37,999 bases of DNA from Bhargavaea beijingensis (GTDB lineage Bacteria > Bacillota > Bacilli > Bacillales_A > Planococcaceae). The notes under the pieces were generated by a model. It saw nothing but the letters and a program-made list of their open reading frames with translations. It had not been told where the DNA came from and searched no databases. Positions 22,993 to 30,236 of the stretch are shown here, one piece after another. The translations under genes were made by a program, and so were the position numbers. Positions within the stretch are counted from its first letter, which is position 1. Every line of letters begins with the position of its first letter. The stretch covers positions 1 through 37,999 of the forward strand of contig NZ_FNAR01000024.1 in assembly GCF_900101985.1 (NCBI RefSeq), written 5' to 3'.

Positions 22993-24186
22993 ATGAACAC
23001 AATCCATTTAAAAGTTGATGCAAAAACAGCAGAGGCAATCAGGGCGGGCCAGCCGGTTATCCCAAAGGATGCCGTACAGAACCCATCTTTATTCGGGAAT
23101 GAAGGGACATTGCTCCGATTGCAGGACCCTTCAGGGAATTATGTGGGAACCGGCTATCATGGCCTGCAGAACAAAGGTGCGGGCTGGGTGCTCTCGCGTA
23201 ATGAGCAGGAAACCATCGACAAGGCATTTTTCTCACGGAAAATCCGTGAGGCGGCCGGCCGGCGGAAGCCGTTTTTCGAAAACCCGGAAACGACGGCGTT
23301 CCGCGTGTTCAACGGAGAGGGGGACGGCATCGGCGGGATGACGATCGACCATTATGCCGGCCACTGGATGGTCAGCTGGTACAGCGAGGGCATATATTCG
23401 ATGCGGCAGTTTGTCTATGAGTCGTTGAAGGAAATGCCGGAGGTCCTCTCCGTCCACGAGAAAAAACGATTTGATCCGAAAGGCCAATACATGGAGCAGG
23501 ACGATTTTGTCATGGGTGAGCAGCCTTCCTTTCCTCTGCTCGTCAGGGAAAACGGGATGAATTTTGCGGTCGATCTGAATGACGGGGCGATGACCGGCAT
23601 TTTCCTGGACCAGCGGGATGTGCGGAAGGCCATCAGGGACGACTATGCAGCCGGCCGCCGGGTGCTCAATACATTTTCCTATACAGGGGCATTCTCGGTA
23701 GCAGCGGTCCTTGGAGGGGCGAAGGGGACGGTGAGCGTCGACCTTGCAAAGCGGAGCCTGCCGAAGACGATTGAGCAGTTTGCCGTCAATGGCATCGACT
23801 ATGAGGCTCAGGATATCGTGGTGATGGATGTGTTTGATTATTTCCGGTATGCCGGGCGCAAGGGGCTTGAGTTCGACCTGGTCGTCTTGGATCCGCCGAG
23901 TTTTGCCCGGTCCAAAAAACGCACGTTCAGCGCGGCGAAAGACTATGCCGCTCTGCTGGAGGACGTGCTTGCGGTCACGGCAAAGGGCGGCATCGTGATC
24001 GCCTCGACGAACCATGCCGGATTCGGGATGAAGAAGTTTAAGACGTTCATCGACAAGGCGTTCCGTTCAGCCGGCAGGAAGTACAGCATCGTGAAGGAAT
24101 ACCGTCTGCCGGACGATTTCCGCACGCCGAGAAATTCCCCGGAATCCGATTATCTGAAAGTGGCGGTGATCCGGGCGGACCGATAA
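22993..24186 (+). CDS. Class I rRNA methyltransferase (RlmI/YwbD-like)
   Basis: 397 residues: N-terminal PUA-type RNA-binding domain (~1-75), a middle EEHEE-like domain, and a Rossmann methyltransferase. Seen: GIFLDQRDVRKAI, NTFSYTGAFSVAAVLGGA (AdoMet motif I), SVDLAKRSL, LDPPSFARSKK (catalytic motif IV) and a C-terminal STNHAGF. E. coli RlmI makes m5C1962 of 23S rRNA; the Bacillus relative is YwbD. The exact base is unproven here. Ribosome binding site TGGAG. Monocistronic, divergent from mpfA. Confidence 0.9.
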   Translation: MNTIHLKVDAKTAEAIRAGQPVIPKDAVQNPSLFGNEGTLLRLQDPSGNYVGTGYHGLQNKGAGWVLSRNEQETIDKAFFSRKIREAAGRRKPFFENPETTAFRVFNGEGDGIGGMTIDHYAGHWMVSWYSEGIYSMRQFVYESLKEMPEVLSVHEKKRFDPKGQYMEQDDFVMGEQPSFPLLVRENGMNFAVDLNDGAMTGIFLDQRDVRKAIRDDYAAGRRVLNTFSYTGAFSVAAVLGGAKGTVSVDLAKRSLPKTIEQFAVNGIDYEAQDIVVMDVFDYFRYAGRKGLEFDLVVLDPPSFARSKKRTFSAAKDYAALLEDVLAVTAKGGIVIASTNHAGFGMKKFKTFIDKAFRSAGRKYSIVKEYRLPDDFRTPRNSPESDYLKVAVIRADR

Positions 24187-24214
24187 AGCCGTTTGTTAAG
24201 AGTTTGTAAAGAGG

Positions 24215-24253
24215 GTCCACCTCCGGTCCGGAGTCCGTTAGGATAGGGTGGAC
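24215..24253. promoter_or_regulatory. Nested inverted repeats upstream of chrA
   Basis: Outer arms GTCCACC (24215-24221) and GGTGGAC (24247-24253) enclose the perfect palindrome CTCCGG-T-CCGGAG (24221-24233). Candidate operator or terminator of the methyltransferase gene; no T run follows. Confidence 0.4.
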
Positions 24254-24277
24254 ATCTTTTTGCGGAGGAGTTTTTGA

Positions 24278-25471
24278 ATGGAAAAGAAGGAAAGAGGGCG
24301 GTATGGCGAAATTTTGTCGGCGTCGCTCAAGTTGGGCATGACGTCGTTCGGGGGGCCTGCCGCCCATCTCGGTTATTTCAGGGATGAATATGTGAAAAAG
24401 CGACAGTGGCTTGATGACCGGGCATACGCAGACCTGGTGGCCCTGTGCCAGTTTCTTCCGGGTCCTGCGAGTTCTCAGGTCGGCATCGGAGTCGGCCTGA
24501 TCCGAGGCGGCATAGGAGGCGCGATGCTGTCCTGGTTCGGTTTCACGATGCCGTCCGTCATCATTCTCATGCTGTTTGCATATCTTGTTGCTGGTGATGT
24601 GCCATTTGATACCGGCTGGATCCGCGGCCTCAAAATTGTCGCGGTCGCAATCATTCTTCACGCATTGATCGGCATGGGGAAAAACCTGACTCCTGATGCA
24701 CCAAGAATTGCGCTTGCAGTTTTGGCGGGAGCGGGCGTGTTACTTGTGCCGACTGCCTGGGGCCAGATCGGCGTCATCGTCCTTGCCGGGCTCGTCGGTT
24801 ATATCTTATACAGGAACAGGCAGGCCGGGAACGGCGGGGACGATGCAACGATTCCGATGCCGATCGGGAAAAAAGCGGGTGCCCTGGCTTGGGTGCTGTT
24901 CTTCGGGCTGCTTGCGCTGCTGCCGGTGGTCCGCCAGGCAGCGGATCATATCCTCGTCTCGATCACCGATAGTTTCTACCGGGTCGGTTCGATCGTTTTC
25001 GGCGGCGGCCACGTCGTCCTGCCGATGCTGGAGCGGGAAGTGGTGCCGCAAGGTTACATGGATGCGGAAACCTTTATTGCGGGCTATGGCGCCGCACAGG
25101 CAGTGCCGGGTCCCCTGTTTACGCTGTCCGCATACATCGGCATGATCATGGACAATGTACCGGGAGCGCTTGTCGCGGTTGTCGCGATGTTCCTGCCGTC
25201 GTTCCTCCTCGTGGTCGGAACGCTTCCGTTCTGGTCGGTTCTCCGCAAGAAAACCTGGCTGAGGGCGGCACTGACCGGCGTCAATGCCGCAGTTGTGGGG
25301 ATTCTCGCGGCGGCCTTGATCAACCCGGTCATCCCGAGCTCGATCTTCTCGGTTTGGGACGTCGCGGTTGCGGCGCTTTGTTTTTGGCTGCTCCAGTTCA
25401 GGAAAACACCGCCATGGGGCGTCGTGGCGGTCGCGGGTGTGCTCGGCGCCTTGCTCCATGCATTTCTTTGA
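24278..25471 (+). CDS. chrA: Chromate transporter ChrA (long-chain CHR family)
   Basis: 397 residues, two homologous CHR halves with about 10-12 membrane segments, the usual length of bidomain ChrA. Seen in the first half: GGPAAHLGYFRDEYV (25-39) and QFLPGPASSQ (58-67); in the second half: FGGGHVVLPMLEREVV and GYGAAQAVPGPLFT, the paired motifs of both halves. It exports chromate, or possibly other oxyanions, by a proton-linked mechanism. Ribosome binding site GGAGGAG. No ChrB/ChrI regulator is adjacent. Confidence 0.93.
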   Translation: MEKKERGRYGEILSASLKLGMTSFGGPAAHLGYFRDEYVKKRQWLDDRAYADLVALCQFLPGPASSQVGIGVGLIRGGIGGAMLSWFGFTMPSVIILMLFAYLVAGDVPFDTGWIRGLKIVAVAIILHALIGMGKNLTPDAPRIALAVLAGAGVLLVPTAWGQIGVIVLAGLVGYILYRNRQAGNGGDDATIPMPIGKKAGALAWVLFFGLLALLPVVRQAADHILVSITDSFYRVGSIVFGGGHVVLPMLEREVVPQGYMDAETFIAGYGAAQAVPGPLFTLSAYIGMIMDNVPGALVAVVAMFLPSFLLVVGTLPFWSVLRKKTWLRAALTGVNAAVVGILAAALINPVIPSSIFSVWDVAVAALCFWLLQFRKTPPWGVVAVAGVLGALLHAFL

Positions 25472-25566
25472 AGTTCATCCACAAATATAGAACCCGGTTT
25501 GACTGCGGCCATTCTTAGGCGGTATTAATAAGTCAAGTGCAAATTGAGAAATTTCTCTGAAAACGG

Positions 25567-25596
25567 TTGACACAGGCTGATCCTCAAGGGTAGTCT
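25567..25596 (+). promoter_or_regulatory. Promoter of the exporter operon leader
   Basis: Consensus TTGACA at 25567-25572, then N18 and a weak TAGTCT. Transcription would start about 30 bases before the leader peptide. Confidence 0.6.
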
Positions 25597-25635
25597 GTTA
25601 AGGCAAACAAACTTACGGAAAGGGAGGTGTGGACG

Positions 25636-25710
25636 ATGCACAACATGATCATTCCAATCGGACTCGACAACAGCTGCATATCGCCATGCCTCCCCGGACT
25701 GAGGCCGTAA
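25636..25710 (+). CDS. Leader peptide of the BmrCD-like operon
   Basis: 24 codons beginning MHNMIIPIGL and ending CLPGLRP. The ribosome binding site AGGGAGGTG, eight bases before the ATG, is among the best in the window. No resemblance to a folded protein. The last third of the frame (25684-25699) nearly repeats the loop and descending arm of the terminator 26 bases downstream, so its RNA can pair with the ascending arm. That is the expected design of a ribosome-mediated attenuator, and B. subtilis bmrCD is preceded by the leader peptide BmrB acting this way. The peptide is seen; the mechanism is inferred by analogy. Confidence 0.72.
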   Translation: MHNMIIPIGLDNSCISPCLPGLRP

Positions 25711-25735
25711 TCACACGGCACCAGTGTCTTTTCAG

Positions 25736-25764
25736 GGGTCCGGCATGCCTGCCGGACCCTTTTT
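25736..25764 (+). terminator. Attenuator terminator T1
   Basis: Ten-base perfect stem GGGTCCGGCA/TGCCGGACCC with loop TGCC and T5. It lies inside the leader, ~190 bases before the first exporter gene, so it should stop most transcripts unless the antiterminator forms (25694-25699 CCGGAC with 25738-25743 GTCCGG, and 25685-25688 CATG with 25744-25747 CATG). Confidence 0.9.
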
Positions 25765-25771
25765 CATTGAG

Positions 25772-25800
25772 CGCGCCTCCATGACCGGGGGCGCGTTTTT
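25772..25800 (+). terminator. Second leader terminator T2
   Basis: Stem CGCGCC (25772-25777) / GGCGCG (25790-25795), followed by T5. Its downstream arm is shared with T3. Confidence 0.7.
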
Positions 25801-25810
25801 GCGCCTTTTT
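25790..25810 (+). terminator. Third leader terminator T3, overlapping T2
   Basis: Stem GGCGC (25790-25794) / GCGCC (25801-25805) and T5 (25806-25810). T2 and T3 cannot form together. A further hairpin CGCGC-ATTT-GCGCG follows at 25821-25834. Confidence 0.6.
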
Positions 25811-25872
25811 CGGGTATCACCGCGCATTTGCGCGCTGAATACAAAAGCAAAAAAACGGAAGGAGAAATGGTG

Positions 25873-25929
25873 ATGTGCATTACAAAAGAACGCAAGATCC
25901 TCGTCAAGGAATCAAAAGAAGGCGGGTAG
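25873..25929 (+). CDS. Second mini-ORF before the exporter genes
   Basis: 18 codons, MCITKERKILVKESKEGG, after GGAAGGAG at eight bases; an ATG two codons upstream is too close to the site. Its stop codon lies in the loop of a hairpin (GGCGGG 25921-25926 / CCCGCC 25932-25937) just before the ribosome binding site of the first exporter gene, 28 bases from its ATG. It could couple translation to the exporter or act as a second sensing peptide. Existence is supported by the site and position only. Confidence 0.5.
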   Translation: MCITKERKILVKESKEGG

Positions 25930-25957
25930 TTCCCGCCAGGGAGAGAAGGGATAACCA

Positions 25958-27706
25958 ATGTTCTCAGTCTTGTTTAAACTGAACTGGTTCTTCAAGGAGA
26001 ACTGGAAGCGGTATACGTTGGCGCTGATATTACTTACGTTCACCAACATCCTCGTCGTTGTTCCGCCGTGGCTGATCGGCCGGGCGATCGACACGATGTA
26101 CCGCGGCGATATGACGGAAGGGCTGCTCATGGCCTTTGTCGGCGTGATGGTCCTCCTCATGGCAGTCAATTACGCATCGAACTTTATCTGGCAGTACCAG
26201 CTGTTCGGCGGGGCGAATGTGATCGAGCGTGTTCTCAGGAGCCGGCTCATGCGGCATTTCCTGAAGATGACACCGACATTCTACGAAAAAAACCGGACGG
26301 GCGACCTGATGGCGCGCTCGACAAACGACCTGCGCGCAATTTCCGAAACAGCCGGATTCGGCATCATGACACTGATCGACTCGACGCTCTACCTGGCGAC
26401 GATCTTGCTGACGGCCGGCTTCCTCGTTTCATGGAAGCTGACACTGGCCGCCATCCTGCCGCTGCCGATCCTGGCGGTCATCATGCAGGTGCTCGGCAAG
26501 AAAATCCACGAGCGATACGTCGTGGCACAGGACGCCTTCGGTGAACTCAATGATGACGTGCTTGAGGCGGTTGCCGGTGTCCGCGTTGTCCGGGCCTATG
26601 TCCAAGAGCGCGCCACGGAAGAGAAGTTCAGAAAGAAAACGGAAGAGGTCTATGAGAAAAATATGGCGGTCGAGCGGATCGATGCGCTGTTCGCGCCGAC
26701 ATCAAAAGTGCTCACCGCGGCCAGCTACGCAATCGGCCTCGGCTACGGTGCCTTCCTTGTCTCGACCGGCGAGATGACGCTCGGCAACCTCGTCACATTT
26801 AACGTCTATCTCGGGATGGCCGTCTGGCCGATGATCGCGATCGGCGAGCTGATCAACGTCATGCAGCGGGGGAACGCCTCCCTCGACCGGGTCCACGAGA
26901 CGCTGTCCTATCTGGAAGACGTGCGGGATCCGGACCAGCCGAAACGGGCCGGACAGCCGGATGACGTCACGTTCGATGACGTGACATTCCGCTACCCGCA
27001 ATCGTCGTCGGTCAACTTGGACCGGGTCAAAGTGCGCCTCGAGCGCGGCGGGACGCTCGGCATCGTCGGAAAAACGGGCAGCGGCAAGACGACCTTCATC
27101 CGCCAGCTGCTCCGGGAATATCCGGCAGGTGACGGGGAACTCCGTTTTTCCGGTGTCTCTGTCAGTGATCTGACAAAAGACGAAGTGCGGGACTGGATCG
27201 GCTATGTGCCGCAGGACCATGTGTTGTTCTCGCGGTCGATCCGCGACAACATCCTGTTCGGCAAGCCGGACGCGACCGATGCGGAAATCGACGAAGCGAT
27301 CCGCCTGTCACATTTCCGCAAGGACCTCGCGATGCTGCCGCAGGGACTTGAAACGCTCGTCGGCGAAAAGGGAGTCGCGCTTTCCGGAGGCCAGAAGCAG
27401 CGGATCTCGATTGCCCGTGCACTGATCAAGGACCCGGACATCCTGATCCTTGATGATTCGCTGTCTGCGGTCGACGCCAAGACCGAGACGGCGATCATCG
27501 AAAACATCCGGCAGGGCCGGGAAGGCAAGACGACGATCATCACGACACACCGGCTGTCGGCGATCGAGCATGCCGACTGGATCATCGTCCTCGAAGACGG
27601 CAAAGTCACCGAGGAAGGGACGCATGGGTCCTTGATCGAAGCGGGCGGCTGGTACCGCGAACAATTCGACCGGCAGCAGATCGGGGAGGTGGAGCACCAT
27701 GAATAA
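25958..27706 (+). CDS. Heterodimeric ABC exporter subunit, BmrC-like (degenerate site)
   Basis: 582 residues (B. subtilis BmrC/YheI has 585): six-helix membrane domain (~1-310), then an ATPase domain. Seen: Walker A GKTGSGKT, Q-loop VPQDHVLF, signature LSGGQKQR, Walker B ILILDD and switch THRL. The residue that should be the catalytic Glu is D500 (DD instead of DE), the same substitution and number known for BmrC, so this subunit contributes the degenerate nucleotide site. It forms a multidrug exporter with the next gene, which overlaps it by eight bases. Ribosome binding site GAAGGG. Expression is expected to depend on the leader at 25567-25957. Confidence 0.92.
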   Translation: MFSVLFKLNWFFKENWKRYTLALILLTFTNILVVVPPWLIGRAIDTMYRGDMTEGLLMAFVGVMVLLMAVNYASNFIWQYQLFGGANVIERVLRSRLMRHFLKMTPTFYEKNRTGDLMARSTNDLRAISETAGFGIMTLIDSTLYLATILLTAGFLVSWKLTLAAILPLPILAVIMQVLGKKIHERYVVAQDAFGELNDDVLEAVAGVRVVRAYVQERATEEKFRKKTEEVYEKNMAVERIDALFAPTSKVLTAASYAIGLGYGAFLVSTGEMTLGNLVTFNVYLGMAVWPMIAIGELINVMQRGNASLDRVHETLSYLEDVRDPDQPKRAGQPDDVTFDDVTFRYPQSSSVNLDRVKVRLERGGTLGIVGKTGSGKTTFIRQLLREYPAGDGELRFSGVSVSDLTKDEVRDWIGYVPQDHVLFSRSIRDNILFGKPDATDAEIDEAIRLSHFRKDLAMLPQGLETLVGEKGVALSGGQKQRISIARALIKDPDILILDDSLSAVDAKTETAIIENIRQGREGKTTIITTHRLSAIEHADWIIVLEDGKVTEEGTHGSLIEAGGWYREQFDRQQIGEVEHHE

Positions 27707-29456
27707 GGGGAAACGGCTGGTCCGCTACGCGACGGATCAGAAACGATACGTCATTCCCGGCGTGATCTGCCTGGCGCTTGCCGTAGCGGCTGACCTCGCC
27801 GGGCCGCTGATCGCGAAGCGGATTATCGATGACCATATCGCGGGCAGTGAAGGAGGCGGGATGGAATTCGCCCCGATCCTGATGCTGCTTGCGGTCTTTA
27901 TGGGCCTGGCGGTGGTCACGGCGGTGTTCCGCTACGCGGAATACCTGCTCCTCCAGAAAGGCGCGAACCGCATCATCCAGAAGATGCGGAACGAAGTGTA
28001 CGGCAAGATCCAGACGCTTCCGGTCCGCTACTTCGACAACCTGCCGGCGGGCAAGGTGGTCGCACGCATCACCAATGACACGGAAGCGATCCGCGACATG
28101 TATGTCACGGTACTGTCCCAGTTTGCGACAAGCGGCATGTACATGATCGGGATCTTTGCTGCGCTGCTTTATCTCGAACCGGCGATGGGCGCGATCACGC
28201 TACTGCTCATCCCGGTGCTTTACATCTGGATGCTCTCCTACCGGAAGTACGCCTCCAAGTACAACCGGATCATCCGCGGGAAAGTCAGTGACCTGAATGC
28301 GATGATCAACGAAGCCATCCAGGGCATGACGATCATCCAGGCGTTCCGCCGGGAAAAGCAGATGGAACAGGAATTCAATGAACTGAACGACGAACACTTC
28401 AAGTACAACAACAAGCTGCTGTTTCTCGATTCGGCGACGTCGTTCAACCTGGTCGACGTCCTCCGGTCGATGACGTTCATCGCGTTCATCCTGTACTTCG
28501 GCAATGTGGCGCTTTCCGCGCCGGCCGCGATCTCTGTCGGGGCGCTGTACGCCTTCGTCGACTACATCACGCGCCTCTTCAACCCGATCACGGGCATCGT
28601 CAACCAGTTTTCCCGCCTCGAGCACTCGCTCGTCGCGGCGGAGCGGGTGTTCGAGCTGCTCGATCAGGAAGGTGAGGACGTGAGCGACGAGAAGATCGCG
28701 CGCTACCGCGGGAACGTCCGGTTCGAGAACGTCTGGTTTGCCTACAAGGACGAGGAGTATGTCCTGAAAGGCATCGACTTCGAGGCGAAACAAGGCGAGA
28801 CGGTGGCACTCGTCGGCCACACCGGATCCGGCAAAAGTTCGATCATGAACCTGCTGTTCCGGTTCTATGACCCGTCCGAAGGCCGGATCGTCATCGACGG
28901 GACCGACATCACCAAACTGTCCCGCCAGACGGTGCGCGACCATATGGGCATCGTCCTGCAGGATCCGTACCTGTTCACCGGGACGATTCTGTCAAACATC
29001 AGCTTGGACGATCCGCGGATCTCCCGCGAAGACGTGGAGCGCGCCCTTGAGGCAGTCGGCGGCGACCGTGTGCTGAAAAACCTTCCGGGCGGCATCGACG
29101 CACCGGTCGTGGAAAAGGGCGTCACCCTGTCTGCCGGCCAGCGGCAGCTCGTCTCATTCGCCCGCGCGCTCGCGTTCGACCCGGCGATCCTGATCCTGGA
29201 TGAAGCGACGTCGAACATCGACACCGAAACGGAAGAAATCATCCAGCATGCCATGGACGTCCTGAAAAAAGGACGTACCACCTTCGTCATCGCCCACCGG
29301 CTCTCGACGATCAAAAATGCCGACCGCATCCTCGTCCTCGACAAAGGCGAGATCGTCGAATCCGGCAGCCATGACCAACTGCTTGCGTACGGCGGTCAGT
29401 ATGCCCAGATGTATAAGCTGCAGGCGGGAACGCAGGCAACGGGGAAGATCGGTTGA
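27699..29456 (+). CDS. Heterodimeric ABC exporter subunit, BmrD-like
   Basis: 585 residues: six-helix membrane domain and ATPase domain with Walker A GHTGSGKS, Q-loop LQDPYLF, signature LSAGQRQL, Walker B ILILDE with catalytic E502, and AHRL switch. It supplies the competent Walker B of the consensus site, matched by the canonical LSGGQ of the partner, while its own LSAGQ faces the partner's D500: a proper asymmetric pair. B. subtilis BmrD has 673 residues, so this one lacks an extra segment of ~90; it may belong to a related pair rather than strict BmrD. The ATG overlaps the previous stop and follows GGGGAGGT. A terminator lies 26 bases after the stop. Confidence 0.92.
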   Translation: MNKGKRLVRYATDQKRYVIPGVICLALAVAADLAGPLIAKRIIDDHIAGSEGGGMEFAPILMLLAVFMGLAVVTAVFRYAEYLLLQKGANRIIQKMRNEVYGKIQTLPVRYFDNLPAGKVVARITNDTEAIRDMYVTVLSQFATSGMYMIGIFAALLYLEPAMGAITLLLIPVLYIWMLSYRKYASKYNRIIRGKVSDLNAMINEAIQGMTIIQAFRREKQMEQEFNELNDEHFKYNNKLLFLDSATSFNLVDVLRSMTFIAFILYFGNVALSAPAAISVGALYAFVDYITRLFNPITGIVNQFSRLEHSLVAAERVFELLDQEGEDVSDEKIARYRGNVRFENVWFAYKDEEYVLKGIDFEAKQGETVALVGHTGSGKSSIMNLLFRFYDPSEGRIVIDGTDITKLSRQTVRDHMGIVLQDPYLFTGTILSNISLDDPRISREDVERALEAVGGDRVLKNLPGGIDAPVVEKGVTLSAGQRQLVSFARALAFDPAILILDEATSNIDTETEEIIQHAMDVLKKGRTTFVIAHRLSTIKNADRILVLDKGEIVESGSHDQLLAYGGQYAQMYKLQAGTQATGKIG

Positions 29457-29467
29457 AGATAAGAATC

Positions 29468-29481
29468 TGTATAAGAGACAG
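29468..29481 (+). other. Tn5 mosaic-end-like sequence
   Basis: TGTATAAGAGACAG equals the last 14 bases of the 19-base Tn5 mosaic end, the sequence used in tagmentation library adapters; 16 of 19 positions match overall. It lies between the BmrD-like stop and its terminator, next to the AT-rich island. Either coincidence or a sequencing/assembly trace. Confidence 0.45.
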
Positions 29482-29513
29482 CTCCGGCGAATGGGTTCGT
29501 CGGGGTTGTTTTT
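29482..29513 (+). terminator. Terminator of the exporter operon
   Basis: Ten-base stem CTCCGGCGAA/TTCGTCGGGG (two G-T pairs), loop TGGG, then TTGTTTTT. Confidence 0.85.
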
Positions 29514-29684
29514 GGGGAGGGGGTGGGTGTGGAAGGAAAGAGCGTCAAGTATATTCTGTGGATGCCCGAGCACATTTGGAATAAGGTCGTTGTACAAAAA
29601 TGATCTATTATCATACAAAATGATGGAATTGTACTAAGATTGAGCGACTTTTATAAAATTTATTGTCTTTTCTCCTTCTTTTTA

Positions 29685-29713
29685 TTTACAATCACTATTT
29701 TTTAAGCTATTCT
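29685..29713 (+). promoter_or_regulatory. Promoter of the island operon
   Basis: TTTACA-N17-TATTCT. The predicted start near 29720 places the left inverted-repeat arm in the 5' untranslated region. Confidence 0.6.
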
Positions 29714-29738
29714 TTAAAAAAAGGGATTATTTTCCTCT

Positions 29739-29754
29739 AATAATCGGGTAGATT
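29739..29754 (+). repeat. Left arm of 16-bp inverted repeat
   Basis: AATAATCGGGTAGATT; its exact reverse complement is at 30197-30212. AATAATC also pairs locally with GATTATT at 29725-29731. Confidence 0.85.
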
Positions 29755-29780
29755 TTATCGAAAATTGAAGGAGAGATGAA

Positions 29781-30173
29781 ATGACAATTAATCGAAAAGT
29801 AGCAACTAGCCTGCTTTCATTAGGGCTATTCTCTATCGGAACAGGAATTGCTACTGCCGCCACGTATTATGACTACGATGCAAGAGTCCCGGCTATTGCT
29901 GATTTTGAAACTACTAACAAAACTAAGCAAACGACTGGTTCGGCCTATAATAATGTAACTTATCTTGCGAAGGGTGCATCTTTGGTATCATGGGTTGAAA
30001 ATACAAGTGGTACCAACATTACAAGCAAGGTGACATACTCTTCTACAGGAAAAAAGACAATGGATTATAAAGCGGCAAGTACCTATAAAGGAAAATCAGT
30101 GCATTTAAACATTTCCACGCCGTTTGGTGAGAATGAAGCTGTTTCAACGAAAGGAAATTGGACACCAAACTGA
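29781..30173 (+). CDS. Secreted small protein of the AT-rich island
   Basis: 130 residues. Signal peptide MTINRKVATSLLSLGLF...ATA with likely cleavage near residue 26, then a ~100-residue mature part rich in Thr, Ser, Asn, Lys and Tyr, without cysteine, ending GNWTPN. The mature region looks like an all-beta fold. It resembles DUF2712-type or lactococcin-972-like small secreted proteins, which are often next to ABC transporter genes, but I cannot assign it firmly. Ribosome binding site GAAGGAGAG. It is flanked by the 16-bp inverted repeat and is first in an operon with three membrane proteins and an ATPase, suggesting it is exported, sensed or countered by that transporter. Confidence 0.82.
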   Translation: MTINRKVATSLLSLGLFSIGTGIATAATYYDYDARVPAIADFETTNKTKQTTGSAYNNVTYLAKGASLVSWVENTSGTNITSKVTYSSTGKKTMDYKAASTYKGKSVHLNISTPFGENEAVSTKGNWTPN

Positions 30174-30196
30174 TAAGCCTTGACTAGTCAAATGGT

Positions 30197-30212
30197 AATC
30201 TACCCGATTATT
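30197..30212 (-). repeat. Right arm of 16-bp inverted repeat
   Basis: AATCTACCCGATTATT, exact reverse complement of 29739-29754, lying between the secreted-protein gene and the first permease start. A 12-base palindrome TTGACTAGTCAA is at 30180-30191. Confidence 0.85.
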
Positions 30213-30236
30213 TCATTTTTCTTAGGCGGTGATTTA

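Larger units (their letters stand above)
29514..29780 (+). other. Left edge of the AT-rich island
   Basis: Base composition falls sharply from about 29550. No gene is seen before 29781; the stretch holds the promoter at 29685-29713 and the left inverted-repeat arm at 29739-29754. Confidence 0.6.

Noticed and set aside
29457-29637. A 106-codon plus-strand frame overlapping the end of the BmrD-like gene and the island edge
   Set aside because: It reads through the terminator and a G-rich stretch, without start signals.
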